Shown here piece after piece: positions 1 to 9,332 of a stretch of DNA of 64,000 nt. The translations under genes and the position numbers were made by a program. The DNA lies in assembly GCA_947503335.1 (NCBI GenBank), contig CANNCY010000005.1, positions 174,441 through 238,440 of the forward strand, read 5' to 3'. The DNA comes from an uncultured Pseudomonadales bacterium. GTDB taxonomy: Bacteria > Pseudomonadota > Gammaproteobacteria > Pseudomonadales > CANNCY01. The notes beneath the pieces are model-generated. The model ran no database searches. It saw only the letters and a program-made list of their open reading frames with translations, and was not told the origin of the DNA. Position 1 is the first letter of the stretch. Each line of letters starts with the position of its first letter.

Positions 1-68
1 TGTTTGAAAGTCGTTGAGTGCATGACCGCGGAGCCATCAACGCCATCTAGAATAAAACCGCTAGAACA

Positions 69-85
69 TCACACTTAAAGTGTGA
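69..85. promoter_or_regulatory. 17-bp palindrome (possible operator)
   Basis: A perfect inverted repeat, TCACACTT-A-AAGTGTGA, lies in the short non-coding stretch left of the MATE gene. Its form (8-bp arms, one central base) is typical of a site for a dimeric regulator, but no regulator family can be assigned from the sequence. It would most naturally serve a gene beyond the left edge of the window, because the MATE gene is transcribed towards it. Confidence 0.35.
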
Positions 86-154
86 CCAAGTTGGCAAATC
101 TCGCACAACAGCTTACCAAAAGAAAGAAAAAAAAGTGTTTTTCTAAAGAAATTT

Positions 155-184
155 TGCAGAACGTACACCGTTGTACGCACTGCA
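155..184. promoter_or_regulatory. 30-bp interrupted palindrome downstream of the MATE gene
   Basis: Two nested inverted repeats share one centre: TGCA, 3 bp, CGTACA, 4-bp loop CCGT, TGTACG, 3 bp, TGCA. The symmetry of the spacers makes chance less likely. It sits about 20 bp beyond the MATE stop codon. No clear T-run follows on either strand, so an operator or an RNA hairpin is as plausible as a terminator. Confidence 0.35.
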
Positions 185-204
185 AACAAATAGATACGAA
201 ATGA

Positions 205-1557
205 CTAAACTTCGCCCTTTAGTCTTAGCTTTTTAAACCAGATAAACACGGCAACAAACAGCAAAGTATTCGAGATAGGGCTAGCCAACCAAATAGCTGT
301 AACCCCACCAATCATTGGGGCGAGCAACAACACAGGCACAAATACGGCGAGCTTACCTACAGCCACAATTAGAGCCGCTTCGGCTCGGCCCATTGCCTGC
401 AAGTAGGCAATGGTAACTAACAGCATTCCTTCAAGTGGTAACGCCAGCAAGTGTAGCTTAAAGCCCTCAACAGCCAACGGCAGCAAGGTAGCATCATCAG
501 AATAGATCGCGGCCACTAAATCGGGGCGCCAAAACACCACCACAATGTTCAACAAAGCGATTGCCACTACCGTGCCATTGGCCATATTTAAAAAGGCCTT
601 TACACGCAGTTTGTCTTTGGCTCCATGCCAGTAACTAACCAATGGCTGAATGCCCAGTGCAATGCCCTCGCCCACCATGTAAAACACCGACTGGGTGTAA
701 CCCACTACTGCAAAGGCAGCGATGTATAGCGAGTTGCCATAGGTCAAGAATAAACGGTTGTGCAGCCAAATGATCACCGCCAAGTAGCCCTGCAGCACAA
801 AGGTCGACGCGCCGTTCTTTGTGATTAACCAAACGTACTCGCCCTGCAATTTAAGCGACGACCAACGCAACGCGTATTGCTTAGATCTAAAGAAGAAATG
901 ATAAAAACCAATTAGCGCCGCCACGCCTTCGGCAATGGCCGTAGCCCAGGCGGCGCCTTTCATGCCCCAACCGAACTCAACAATAAACAGATAGTCGAGC
1001 ACGATATTGGTGCAAGCACCCACTATCATCATGCCGGTACTTAAACGAGGTGCGCCATCGTTACGCACCAGTACGGCAAGTACCATCGAAAACACCGCTG
1101 CCGGCGCCGTTAATAAAATGATCCAGATGTACTCAGCTGCATACTGACCAGCTAAGCCTTCGCCACCCAAAAAGCCAATCAGATGCTGGCTGATAAAATA
1201 GCCTGCAATAATCAGCAATAATGAGCCGTACACCGACATGCCAATGGTGTGCTCAAAAAACTTTTGCGAGCGCTCGTGATTACCTTCACCGGCTGAGATG
1301 CTCATCCAGGTAGCACCACCCATCTGAATCCAGCCCGAGATGGCCGCCAGCACCATCCATATAGGGTAAGCCACAGTCATCGCTGCCAAACCTTCAGGGC
1401 CCACAAAGTGCCCCACAAAGATGCCGTCAACCACGGCGTAAACGCCATAGATCAACATAGCAAGTGTGGTAGGTACAACGTACTCTACAAATTGACGCGA
1501 ATTAGACTGTGACGACGACGGATGCATATCAAACCCCATTAATACGGCTGAAAGCAT
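205..1557 (-). CDS. MATE family multidrug efflux transporter
   Basis: This 450-residue, very hydrophobic protein with about twelve membrane spans matches the MATE family of cation-coupled drug and toxin exporters. The first span carries the typical pattern VVDGIFVGHFVGPEGLAA, and an equivalent half-repeat starts near residue 245, as expected for the two-bundle MATE fold. Length is normal. Three in-frame ATGs lie at residues 1, 7 and 11; the first is preceded by AGGCGAG and was kept, but a start at 1527 is possible. It is transcribed divergently from rsuA, whose upstream region it overlaps. The substrate cannot be told from sequence. Confidence 0.88.
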   Translation of the reverse strand: MLSAVLMGFDMHPSSSQSNSRQFVEYVVPTTLAMLIYGVYAVVDGIFVGHFVGPEGLAAMTVAYPIWMVLAAISGWIQMGGATWMSISAGEGNHERSQKFFEHTIGMSVYGSLLLIIAGYFISQHLIGFLGGEGLAGQYAAEYIWIILLTAPAAVFSMVLAVLVRNDGAPRLSTGMMIVGACTNIVLDYLFIVEFGWGMKGAAWATAIAEGVAALIGFYHFFFRSKQYALRWSSLKLQGEYVWLITKNGASTFVLQGYLAVIIWLHNRLFLTYGNSLYIAAFAVVGYTQSVFYMVGEGIALGIQPLVSYWHGAKDKLRVKAFLNMANGTVVAIALLNIVVVFWRPDLVAAIYSDDATLLPLAVEGFKLHLLALPLEGMLLVTIAYLQAMGRAEAALIVAVGKLAVFVPVLLLAPMIGGVTAIWLASPISNTLLFVAVFIWFKKLRLKGEV

Positions 1558-1601
1558 ACGGTAACTCGCCTATTATCGCCATGTCAGCAATAGGAATAGT
1601 G

Positions 1602-2288
1602 ATGCGATTAGACAAGTATCTTGCCGATCAAACGGGTTCTACCCGCTCGATCATGAAACAGGCCATTCGCGTTGGGCGAGTTAAGATCAACGACGAACTA
1701 GTGATTAAGGCGCAAACTCAGGTTAAAGAGGGCGACATTGTCAGCTTTGATGGGCGAGTGATCGAACCGCCTCGTGATCTATACATCATGCTGCACAAGC
1801 CCGACGGTTACCTGTGCGCCACCCAAGATGGCATGCACCCAATTGTTAACGACCTATTGCCCGCCCACATGCACGCGCTGTTTAGCGTAGGGCGCTTAGA
1901 CCTAGATACTACCGGTCTAGTATTACTCACCAACGATGGCCATTGGGCACAACGTATTACCCACCCTAAGCGCGGCTGCGATAAACGCTATCATGTGTTT
2001 CTAGCCCGTCCACACGAGCCAAGCTATATAGAACAGTTCGAAAACGGCATCATGCTGCGCTCTGAAAAAGAGCCTACATTGCCGGCCAAGCTAGAACTGA
2101 TTAACGAGCAAGAAGCAATCGTCACCATCAGCGAAGGTCGCTATCATCAGGTTAAGCGTATGTTCGCAGCCGTAGGAAACCATGTAGAAGAACTGCATCG
2201 TCTTTCGATCGGTGGTCTAACGCTTGACGACGATCTTGCCCCAGGCGAATATCGTGAGCTAACCGCTGACGAGGTTGCCCAGTTTTGA
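1602..2288 (+). CDS. rsuA: 16S rRNA pseudouridine(516) synthase RsuA
   Basis: This 228-residue protein has an N-terminal S4 RNA-binding domain (about residues 1-48, starting MRLDKYLAD) followed by the RsuA/RluB-type catalytic domain. The catalytic motif GRLDLDTTG is at residues 97-105, with Asp102 as the expected nucleophile, and the C-terminal motif EGRYHQVKRMF is present. RsuA isomerises one uridine of 16S rRNA during 30S assembly. The open frame extends further upstream, but the start at 1602 gives the length and N-terminus usual for the family. The stop codon overlaps the TTG start of rsmC, so the two rRNA modification genes are probably translated together. Confidence 0.9.
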   Translation: MRLDKYLADQTGSTRSIMKQAIRVGRVKINDELVIKAQTQVKEGDIVSFDGRVIEPPRDLYIMLHKPDGYLCATQDGMHPIVNDLLPAHMHALFSVGRLDLDTTGLVLLTNDGHWAQRITHPKRGCDKRYHVFLARPHEPSYIEQFENGIMLRSEKEPTLPAKLELINEQEAIVTISEGRYHQVKRMFAAVGNHVEELHRLSIGGLTLDDDLAPGEYRELTADEVAQF

Positions 2289-3322
2289 ACACCCCCTTTG
2301 ATGCTGCCATAGATCTGCTGCACCAAACTCGCCAACACTGGGCGAGTGAAAACACGCTCGTCTATATGACCGAAGGTTTGGCCAGTTTAAATACCCAAGG
2401 CTGCAACACGATCACCAATCGTTTTGATCTGTTCGAGCAACTTAAGCAGAACAAACAAAAAGTTACCTTTAGTGATTTTGTGCTGGCTGATTGCCAAGCG
2501 CTTACCAACTCGCCCGCTGCCGTCGTAATGCGGGTCGATAAAGAAAAGCCGTTAAGCCATTATCTTTTCAATCTTACCGCCACGCTATTAAAAGACGGCG
2601 GCGAGTTTTGGTTAGTGGGCCACAAGAACGAAGGCCTTAAAACCTATCTAAAAAAAATCGGTAAGCTGCTCATTGGCGAGCAGAAAACCCACAAGGGTAA
2701 AGAGGGTTATCAGTGCATTCAGTTCAAGGTTGAGTACGTTAACGACGACAATCTATTTGATGACTCAGACTATACCCAGATTCGATCGATCAACCAAAAG
2801 CCAGACCTGCTATCTAAACCGGGCCAATATGGCTGGAAGAAAATCGACAAAGGCAGCCAACTGCTGATACAAAAAGTGGTTGATCACTATGTATTTAGTG
2901 ACGAAGATCGCGTACTCGACCTAGGCTGCGGGTACGGCTACCTAGCCGCCGTGGCCTCGCAACTACCCTATGGCGAAATGATCGCCACCGACAACAACGC
3001 CGCCAGCGTCATCAGCGCCAAAGCCAACTTTGAGGCATTAGATATCAAAGGCGAGGTAGTTGCCGCCGACTGCGCTAAAGGTCTAGAAGGCCGTTTTAAC
3101 CTAATTCTGTGCAACCCCCCCTTTCATACGGGCTTTGCCCACGATCAACAGTTGACGGCTAAATTTTCGCAAACAATCGCAAGCCGCCTGCGCCGCAAGG
3201 GTAAAGCCTATATCGTGGTAAATCAGTTCATTAACATGGCTGAATTACTGACGAAACAGGGCTTAACGGTAACCGAACTTGATCACAATCAAGGGTATCG
3301 AATTTATCTAGCCCATAGGTGA
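2285..3322 (+). CDS. rsmC: 16S rRNA (guanine(1207)-N2)-methyltransferase RsmC
   Basis: The product (345 residues) has the two-domain architecture of RsmC/RlmG-type enzymes: a degenerate N-terminal methyltransferase domain and a C-terminal catalytic one. The SAM-binding motif VLDLGCGYGYLA is near residue 211 and the N2-guanine methyltransferase motif NPPFHTG is near residue 277. The best start is TTG at 2285, which overlaps the rsuA TGA as TTGA and gives an N-terminus alignable with RsmC; an internal ATG 27 codons later would cut the first domain. RsmC methylates G1207 of 16S rRNA, and the pairing with rsuA fits a small rRNA modification operon. RlmG is the main alternative. Confidence 0.85.
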   Translation: MNTPFDAAIDLLHQTRQHWASENTLVYMTEGLASLNTQGCNTITNRFDLFEQLKQNKQKVTFSDFVLADCQALTNSPAAVVMRVDKEKPLSHYLFNLTATLLKDGGEFWLVGHKNEGLKTYLKKIGKLLIGEQKTHKGKEGYQCIQFKVEYVNDDNLFDDSDYTQIRSINQKPDLLSKPGQYGWKKIDKGSQLLIQKVVDHYVFSDEDRVLDLGCGYGYLAAVASQLPYGEMIATDNNAASVISAKANFEALDIKGEVVAADCAKGLEGRFNLILCNPPFHTGFAHDQQLTAKFSQTIASRLRRKGKAYIVVNQFINMAELLTKQGLTVTELDHNQGYRIYLAHR

Positions 3323-3393
3323 CCAAAAACTTGTCGTTTGGGTAATTTGAACTAGTCTTGATAAAAGACCAATTCAAGGCAGGAGCCCCAAAA

Positions 3394-4008
3394 ATGCAAT
3401 ACCGACAAGTTTTTGATCTGCTGTACCATCCCGTTCAAGAATGGGAGTCGATTCGCGAACACGACAAGGCCCAACCCGAGTCGGTGCGCACCGCTATCTT
3501 TCATATCGTGTTAACGGCGCTGATTCCGCCGGTTTGCCTGTTAATCGGCACTACCCAACTAGGGTGGAGTATCGCGGGCCGAAACTTTGTAACCCTCACC
3601 TTTGAAAGCGCCCTACCCATTGCGGTGGCCTTTTACTTTGCGATTTTAGTGGTGACCGCCTGCGTGGCGTATTCGATCTATTGGATGGAGCAAACCTTTG
3701 GCTCGCAAGCCACGATGGGTCGTTGCATTACCTTTACGGCACTCACCGCAACGCCACTCTACTTTGCAGGCTTTGCAGGCCTATTACCGATCGTATGGTT
3801 AGCAATGTTGGTGGTGACCGCAGCCGTAGCCTACTGTGTGTATCTACTTTATGTTGGCTTGCCGGTGTATATGGAGGTGCCCCCAGAGCGAGGCTTTATC
3901 TTTGCATCGAGCATACTAACCGTAGGGCTAGTGATGCTCGTGTCGATGATGGCCGTTACCGTGATTTTGTGGAGCTACGGATTCACTCCACAAACCGCCG
4001 GCGCCTAA
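3394..4008 (+). CDS. Yip1-domain inner membrane protein
   Basis: A 204-residue membrane protein with an N-terminal cytoplasmic stretch (LLYHPVQEWESIRE) and about five hydrophobic spans. The pattern of an 'F-x-P-x-x-W' opening followed by a small multi-span domain is that of bacterial YIP1-family proteins, whose function is mostly unknown. The start was set at the ATG at 3394 because a good ribosome site AGGAG lies ten bases upstream; the open frame itself begins 36 bases earlier. It follows rsmC by about 70 bp and converges on the cupin gene. Confidence 0.72.
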   Translation: MQYRQVFDLLYHPVQEWESIREHDKAQPESVRTAIFHIVLTALIPPVCLLIGTTQLGWSIAGRNFVTLTFESALPIAVAFYFAILVVTACVAYSIYWMEQTFGSQATMGRCITFTALTATPLYFAGFAGLLPIVWLAMLVVTAAVAYCVYLLYVGLPVYMEVPPERGFIFASSILTVGLVMLVSMMAVTVILWSYGFTPQTAGA

Positions 4009-4012
4009 CTAC

Positions 4013-4369
4013 TTATTCTTCGTAGATCGCGTACCATTTTTTAACATGACCAATGGTGCGCCAGGTGCCCTTGAAACCCGCTGGTACAGTGAACGAATCA
4101 CCCTGTACAACGCGGGTCTCGACTCCTTCGGCGTCAGTGATAATCGCTTCGCCTTCAATGATTACACACATCTCGTCTTCGGTGTAATTTAGGTTCCAGC
4201 AACCTTCGGTTGATTCCCAAACACCCGCAAAGAAGTTCTCTTTAGTGTTGGTGTACTGGTTTAGTGCACGGCCTGTTGGCGCACCGTCAACCACACGATC
4301 TTCAGCAATTGGTGCGTATTCTTGGCTCGATACATCAGGGGTTAAGCGGTTTACTACTAACTTTGTCAT
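4013..4369 (-). CDS. Cupin-domain protein (DUF861-like)
   Basis: This 118-residue protein is a single small beta-barrel cupin. The second half shows the cupin pattern MCVIIEGEAIITDAEG, VQGDSFTVPAGFKGTW and a final KKWYAIYE strand, the arrangement typical of the DUF861/ureidoglycine-aminohydrolase-like group. Such proteins are often metal-binding, but the usual HxH metal ligands are not obvious here, so an enzymatic role is uncertain. It is the last gene of a likely three-gene operon with the 2-hydroxyacid dehydrogenase and the DUF1761 protein, 24 bp behind the dehydrogenase. Confidence 0.75.
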   Translation of the reverse strand: MTKLVVNRLTPDVSSQEYAPIAEDRVVDGAPTGRALNQYTNTKENFFAGVWESTEGCWNLNYTEDEMCVIIEGEAIITDAEGVETRVVQGDSFTVPAGFKGTWRTIGHVKKWYAIYEE

Positions 4370-4393
4370 TATATTTACCTCAAGGTTTTCTAA

Positions 4394-5365
4394 CTAATCT
4401 AGGGCACTAAACCTAACGGTGCCGTCGACTATAAATTTGCGCACATTATCAATGGCACGGTTAGCCATTGCAATACGTGTGCTATGCGTTGCGCTGCCAA
4501 TATGCGGCAAGCCCAATACACGCTCATGATTAAATAGCGGGTCGTTTACATCGACCGGCTCCTTCGCCCACACATCACTGGCATAGCCACCTACATGACC
4601 GCTATTTAAACTCGCCAACATCGCCTCTTCATTTACGATGCCGCCGCGGGCCGTGTTTACAATGAGCACATTGGGGCGAGTTTTACTCAACGCCTGTTCA
4701 TCGATTAGATCGCGGGTATCATCAGTTAACGCGACATTAATGCTGATCACATCGCTGCGCTGCAACAGCTGATCTAACGAGACCTGCTCAATTTGGGCGA
4801 GTGTTTTGGGCGAGCGGTTATAGCCGATTACATTCATGCCAAAACCCTGCGCGCGCTTGGCAACGGCTTGGCCAACCTCACCAAGGCCAACAATACCCAG
4901 TGTCTTGCCTGCTAAATCGATGCCTAACATCATGTTTAACTGCCAGCGGTTTTCGAAGTGCCAGTTGTCGTCTTTTACAAACTGATTAGCTTCAACGATT
5001 CGACGCCCCGCCCCAAGCAACAGCGCCCAGGTTAAGTCGGCGGTGGCATCAACCAATACGCCGGGCGTACAGCCCACTGCCACACCCGCCTCGCGACAGG
5101 CCTGCAGATCAATATGGTCAGCACCCACTGATACCGTACTCACGCACTTAAGATGAGGTAGCGCAGATAACAACTCGCCATTAATTGAATCGGTTAACAA
5201 GCAAATCAACGCCGTAGCGTCTTGGGCGAAATGGATAAGCTCAGGTTGGGTAGGAGGTGTATCACTAGGCCAAAGGTTAACCGTAGCGACATCTTGAAGG
5301 GCTTTGATTACATCTACCGGCAGCGAACGGGTTACCGCCACCACCGGCTTACTACTTTGATTCAT
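4394..5365 (-). CDS. D-2-hydroxyacid dehydrogenase (glyoxylate/hydroxypyruvate reductase type)
   Basis: The 323-residue product is an NAD(P)H-dependent D-isomer 2-hydroxyacid dehydrogenase. The nucleotide-binding motif is GIVGLGEVGQAVA (about residue 158), the catalytic Arg lies in NTARGGIVNE, and the catalytic His in LPHIGSAT. Length and motif order fit GhrB-like glyoxylate/hydroxypyruvate reductases, although phosphonate or other 2-ketoacid reductases share them. It is cytoplasmic. The stop of the upstream DUF1761 gene is 3 bp before this start, and the cupin gene follows, suggesting co-transcription. The substrate is not decided by sequence. Confidence 0.85.
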   Translation of the reverse strand: MNQSSKPVVAVTRSLPVDVIKALQDVATVNLWPSDTPPTQPELIHFAQDATALICLLTDSINGELLSALPHLKCVSTVSVGADHIDLQACREAGVAVGCTPGVLVDATADLTWALLLGAGRRIVEANQFVKDDNWHFENRWQLNMMLGIDLAGKTLGIVGLGEVGQAVAKRAQGFGMNVIGYNRSPKTLAQIEQVSLDQLLQRSDVISINVALTDDTRDLIDEQALSKTRPNVLIVNTARGGIVNEEAMLASLNSGHVGGYASDVWAKEPVDVNDPLFNHERVLGLPHIGSATHSTRIAMANRAIDNVRKFIVDGTVRFSALD

Positions 5366-5368
5366 AAA

Positions 5369-5770
5369 TTAAAAAGGCCAACCCGCAATGATCGCGCCCG
5401 AGATTGCCGTAGAGATCACCATATAACCCGCGTTAATCAACAATAGGCTACGCGTGCGCTGCTCGAATAAATAGTTAGTTAGCAAATGCGCCACGGCAAT
5501 ACCTAGGGCCACCATCGCCCCCAAGATCGCACCGTTTAACACGCCGCTCACGTTTTGCAGCAACACCGCCAAGGTAATCGCCACCATCACCTGCGCTATA
5601 AAGGCGCCGGCAAAGGTCTTACCCATATTAGCCGACTGAATCTGCTCGTCACTTAAACCTACAGCCGCCTGCCACTGTTTAGAAAACAACGGGCCATACC
5701 AAATTCCGCCCACCACAAAGGTCGACACAGCAGCCACTAACACAGCAATAATATTGATTTGATCAAGCAT
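5369..5770 (-). CDS. DUF1761 family membrane protein
   Basis: A 133-residue protein with four predicted membrane helices. The N-terminal segment FVVGGIWYGPLFSKQW, followed by a soluble loop with GLSDEQ, is the hallmark of DUF1761, a family of unknown function common in proteobacteria and Bacteroidetes. It is the first gene of the minus-strand operon leading into the hydroxyacid dehydrogenase, and lies divergent to the Nramp-like gene with about 110 bp between them that should hold both promoters. Confidence 0.75.
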   Translation of the reverse strand: MLDQINIIAVLVAAVSTFVVGGIWYGPLFSKQWQAAVGLSDEQIQSANMGKTFAGAFIAQVMVAITLAVLLQNVSGVLNGAILGAMVALGIAVAHLLTNYLFEQRTRSLLLINAGYMVISTAISGAIIAGWPF

Positions 5771-5877
5771 GGGGTTACACCTTTTGTTGTTATTAGGTTA
5801 GCGCCTACTGTAATCCAATTAGCGCCAGTTTAAAAACTATGTTTCAATGCGCCAGAATAAAAATAAGAGGATCAACC

Positions 5878-7059
5878 ATGCGCCTTGGGCCAGGACTACT
5901 CGTAACCGCCGCCTTTATTGGGCCGGGCACCATCACTACCGCCACCATGGCTGGCGGCAACTTTGGCTACAACCTTTTATGGGCATTGCTGTTTTCGGTG
6001 ATCGCAACGCTAACGATTCAAACCATGGCTGCGCGCCTTGGTATCGTAACAGGCAACGGTTTGGCCGAGGCCTTTAGATCTCAAATAGAAAAGCCCTGGC
6101 TCAAATGGTTAACGGGTGCGCTCATTATTGGCGCTATCGGCGTGGGTAACTCGGCCTATCAAACCGGCAACCTTGCAGGTGCCGCCATTGGGGCGAGTGA
6201 CATGCTCGAACTAACCTCAGGCAACGCAGTGCTGCTTATTTCGATCACGGCACTGATTGTTTTACTCTCGGGTAAAGCGGCGTTAATCGAACGCGCCTTA
6301 GTGGGTTTAGTAGCGGTTATGGCACTGCTATTTGTTGCCACCATGATTGCACTGGGCCCAGATCTTGGGGCACTACTAAAAGGCTTGCTAGTACCCACTA
6401 CCCCTGCCGGCAGCTTAACTACGATCATCGCGTTGATCGGCACCACGGTTGTGCCCTATAACCTATTCTTACACGCTACCCTTGCCGCGAAACGTTGGCA
6501 CGGCGTAGACAAAGAAACAGCCTTTAAAGAATCGTTCTTCGACATGTTACTAGCAGCCATCGTGGGCGGCTTGATCACTATGTCGATCGTGGTCGCTGCG
6601 GCGATTGGCTTAAAAGACGATGTATCGGTGCAGTCGATGGGCACCTTGTTAAGCCCGCTGCTGGGTGACTACTCGCCCAAAGTATTTGGCTTAGGCCTAT
6701 TGGCCGCCGGCTTAACCAGCGCACTAGCGGCTCCTATGGCAGCGGCCTTTGCGGTGGGCGGTATGCTGGGGCTCGACACCGATTACAAGAGTAAGTGTTT
6801 TAAAGTGGTCACCACTATCGTAGTGGTTTTTGGGGCGAGTTTTGCTTACTTCGGCTCAAAGCCATTAACGATGATTTTGTTCGCACAGGCAACCAACGGC
6901 ATGCTACTACCGATTGCGGCGACCTTCTTGGTGTGGATCATGAACAGGAAGAGCTTGCTGGGCGAGCATAAAAACTCGCCCCTGCAAAATGCCATCGCCA
7001 TTGCGGTGTTGGCAGTCGTGATTGGTTTAAGCGGCTACAAGTTAGCGGCGCTGATTTAG
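5878..7059 (+). CDS. Nramp-related metal transporter with altered binding motif
   Basis: This 393-residue, roughly eleven-span protein belongs to the Nramp (MntH/SLC11) superfamily. In canonical members the metal is held by DPGN in helix 1 and an MPHN-type motif in helix 6. Here helix 1 reads FIGPGTITTAT, so Asp is replaced by Gly and Asn by Thr, and helix 6 reads VVPYNLFLH, so the Met ligand is missing. Substrate may therefore differ from Mn2+/Fe2+. The start at 5878 is supported by AAGAGG eight bases upstream; the frame opens 39 bases earlier. No MntR site or Mn riboswitch was recognised upstream. Confidence 0.82.
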   Translation: MRLGPGLLVTAAFIGPGTITTATMAGGNFGYNLLWALLFSVIATLTIQTMAARLGIVTGNGLAEAFRSQIEKPWLKWLTGALIIGAIGVGNSAYQTGNLAGAAIGASDMLELTSGNAVLLISITALIVLLSGKAALIERALVGLVAVMALLFVATMIALGPDLGALLKGLLVPTTPAGSLTTIIALIGTTVVPYNLFLHATLAAKRWHGVDKETAFKESFFDMLLAAIVGGLITMSIVVAAAIGLKDDVSVQSMGTLLSPLLGDYSPKVFGLGLLAAGLTSALAAPMAAAFAVGGMLGLDTDYKSKCFKVVTTIVVVFGASFAYFGSKPLTMILFAQATNGMLLPIAATFLVWIMNRKSLLGEHKNSPLQNAIAIAVLAVVIGLSGYKLAALI

Positions 7060-7068
7060 CCAATCAGC

Positions 7069-7818
7069 TTAGTGGCCAGCCTTACCCTGGTTGGCTACAG
7101 CTTCCATCATCTTAGCAACCTCTTCTGGGTCGCCGATGTATTCGCTTTTGATCACGTTAAAGTTTTCGTCTAGCTCGTACACTAGTGGCATACCCGTAGG
7201 AATATTAATACCCATGATCTGCTCTTCGGTGTACTTCTCTAGGTACATCACCAATGCACGTAGGCTGTTGCCGTGGGCAACCACTAATGGCTTTTTACCC
7301 ATCTTTAGTGCAGGCACAATCTCGTCGTGCCAGTAAGGCAATACGCGATCAATGGTCAACGCCAAGCTTTCGCAGCTAGGTAGGCAGCTTGCATCTAAAT
7401 TTTTGTAACGCTCTTCAAAACGCGGGTGGCGTTCGTCATCTAACTCAAGCGCTGGTGGTGGCGTGCTAAAGCTGCGGCGCCAAACCAATACTTGGTCGTC
7501 ACCGTGCTTAGCAGCCGTCTCGGCTTTATCTAAACCTTGCAGACCGCCATAGTGACGCTCGTTTAAACGCCAGCTGCGGTTTACCGGTAGCCAATGCATG
7601 TCTAGCTGGTCTAGTACATTCCACATAGTCTTGATAGCGCGCTTCAATACTGACGTAAATACCACGTCAAACTGATAGCCCTGCTCTTTAAGCATTTGGC
7701 CTGCTTTAATCGCTTCGCCTACGCCCTGCTCGGTTAGATCAACGTCTTTCCAACCAGTAAAACGGTTTTCTTTGTTCCAAACACTTTGCCCGTGTCTGAT
7801 TAGCACTAATTGATACAT
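7069..7818 (-). CDS. gpmA: 2,3-bisphosphoglycerate-dependent phosphoglycerate mutase
   Basis: The 249-residue protein has all the hallmarks of dPGM: the phosphohistidine motif [10 protein letters not shown] (His9), the [13 protein letters not shown] segment, [12 protein letters not shown], the RRSFSTPPP insert, and the second catalytic His in [10 protein letters not shown] (about residue 183). Length matches E. coli GpmA (250). It interconverts 3- and 2-phosphoglycerate in glycolysis and gluconeogenesis. It converges with the Nramp-related gene, the two stops being 9 bp apart, and follows the sulfotransferase-like gene by 26 bp on the same strand. Confidence 0.95.
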   Translation of the reverse strand: MYQLVLIRHGQSVWNKENRFTGWKDVDLTEQGVGEAIKAGQMLKEQGYQFDVVFTSVLKRAIKTMWNVLDQLDMHWLPVNRSWRLNERHYGGLQGLDKAETAAKHGDDQVLVWRRSFSTPPPALELDDERHPRFEERYKNLDASCLPSCESLALTIDRVLPYWHDEIVPALKMGKKPLVVAHGNSLRALVMYLEKYTEEQIMGINIPTGMPLVYELDENFNVIKSEYIGDPEEVAKMMEAVANQGKAGH

Positions 7819-7844
7819 GGGGTCTCCAATAAATAGGTGCCTGA

Positions 7845-8735
7845 TTAATGGGTGGTGGTTGCGGCGGCACGTTTCGCTAGCCGCTTATTGGCGCCTCGAT
7901 ACATACGCTTAACGTATTTGGTCGATAACGCTTCTTGTATTTGGGGTTCGTCTGCCAGCTGCCAATCGGCATAGTTGTTTTGCGTGCAGTACTCGCCATA
8001 GATCTTTTCAAAGGCTGCTACATCAACGGCAGTAAACCAATGGCTCCAGTGGTTGCCATCGGCTTGTTCAAAGGTTGGGTCAGACAGCACTTTAAGACCT
8101 AGCTGCTCAGCTAATGATACTACCGAGCTACCAAAAAATGATTCGATGGTTACTTGGGTAAGTTTTTCGGTGCTTTCAAGCTGTGCAATAACGTCGGGCA
8201 TCGATTGGTAAATAGCGCGCTCACTAGACAGCGCCTTACCAAAGGTTTTGTCGTCTTCGTTTTGTGCCATCAAGGTAAGCATCGGCACCGACAAAGGCTC
8301 GGCTTGTTTTCGTGCCAAACGCTCGGCAAATAGATCGTAGCTAGCATGCCAATCGTCGGCCCGCCCCTTAGCTACTTTTAACTTAGGTACGCGCGCCCAA
8401 CGAAATAACTGATGACTGACAAGACGATCGCGGGGGTCGCGATGTACCCAAAGAATTTGATCAAAGCCATTGCACAGTTGTTTCAGCTGATCGCCAAAGC
8501 GCTCTAGATGCTGTGGGTACACAACCCCCTGCACCACCAAACCACGTTTGTCGGCTTTGTAATCATGAATCTGTTTAATTTTTGCTGAATGGTCGGTACC
8601 CGGTACGGCACCCATTTTTATTGCGCCAGGCATATAGGCAGCATCGGCACACAACGCAATCTGCTTGGCCAACTGACCCGAGCCTGATTTAGCGAGGCCC
8701 AACACTAGCACTCGCTGACCTGAATTAAACCACAT
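7845..8735 (-). CDS. Sulfotransferase-like P-loop protein
   Basis: A 296-residue soluble protein. It begins with a P-loop-like PAPS-binding pattern, [17 protein letters not shown] (residues 9-25), and carries [18 protein letters not shown] near residue 100, which resembles the second (3'-phosphate-binding) element of sulfotransferases. The family assignment rests on these two elements only. It lies upstream of gpmA within ordinary chromosomal genes, away from the two polysaccharide loci, so a link to capsule sulfation is not implied by position. Other P-loop nucleotide-binding roles remain possible. Confidence 0.6.
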   Translation of the reverse strand: MWFNSGQRVLVLGLAKSGSGQLAKQIALCADAAYMPGAIKMGAVPGTDHSAKIKQIHDYKADKRGLVVQGVVYPQHLERFGDQLKQLCNGFDQILWVHRDPRDRLVSHQLFRWARVPKLKVAKGRADDWHASYDLFAERLARKQAEPLSVPMLTLMAQNEDDKTFGKALSSERAIYQSMPDVIAQLESTEKLTQVTIESFFGSSVVSLAEQLGLKVLSDPTFEQADGNHWSHWFTAVDVAAFEKIYGEYCTQNNYADWQLADEPQIQEALSTKYVKRMYRGANKRLAKRAAATTTH

Positions 8736-8775
8736 AAGACACTTACCTCTTAGGCAAGCACTATAGCATAAGCGG

Positions 8776-9330
8776 CTATTTAACTGCGACTATCGACAGC
8801 TCTATATTCAGCAGTTTATCGACATCGCAAATCGCCTTATAGTTTAGCCGCCTACCGGCGGGGTCTACCGCATAAAATGGCAGCTCTAGCACCCCCTTTG
8901 GCGGGCGGTCGTCTTCTAACACGGCAGTAAATGTTAGCTGCTTAGGCAACGCGGGTTCAAACGAGAATTGGCTAAATTGCATCATGGCTACGTCTAACTT
9001 GGCCTCGCACCTAATCCAGGCCGATTGATGCCAGCGCTGGTCAAACATTTCGGTAAAGTGCAGGCTTGATCCTCGCCCTTTTAATAGCCGCTGCGAACGT
9101 ACTTCAAAACTTAAACGAAACGATTCGTGTTGGGGCGATTGGCAAGTGATAACCACGATATGATCGTTGCGATCAGAGCGCTCGTTATCGATATGTACGT
9201 CGATCACCTGCGCGCAATCGTCGCGCAGGCCCACCACATCAACAATCTGCTCTACTTCGGGCTTTAGGTTTTGGTAGCGCTTTGGCAACAACCAAAGGTC
9301 ACTTAACAACAACGCTACCATCAGGTTCAT
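8776..9330 (-). CDS. Hypothetical protein, paired with the gene upstream
   Basis: The 184-residue product was not recognised. It has no signal peptide that stands out beyond a short hydrophobic start (MNLMVALLLSDLWLL) and seems rich in beta strands, for example HIVVITCQ and KQLTFTAVL. It starts 2 bp after the stop of the 153-residue hypothetical gene, so the two form a tight pair, followed about 40 bp later by the sulfotransferase-like gene. The pair is divergent from the two-component system at 9.9 kb. Confidence 0.6.
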   Translation of the reverse strand: MNLMVALLLSDLWLLPKRYQNLKPEVEQIVDVVGLRDDCAQVIDVHIDNERSDRNDHIVVITCQSPQHESFRLSFEVRSQRLLKGRGSSLHFTEMFDQRWHQSAWIRCEAKLDVAMMQFSQFSFEPALPKQLTFTAVLEDDRPPKGVLELPFYAVDPAGRRLNYKAICDVDKLLNIELSIVAVK

Positions 9331-9332
9331 GG

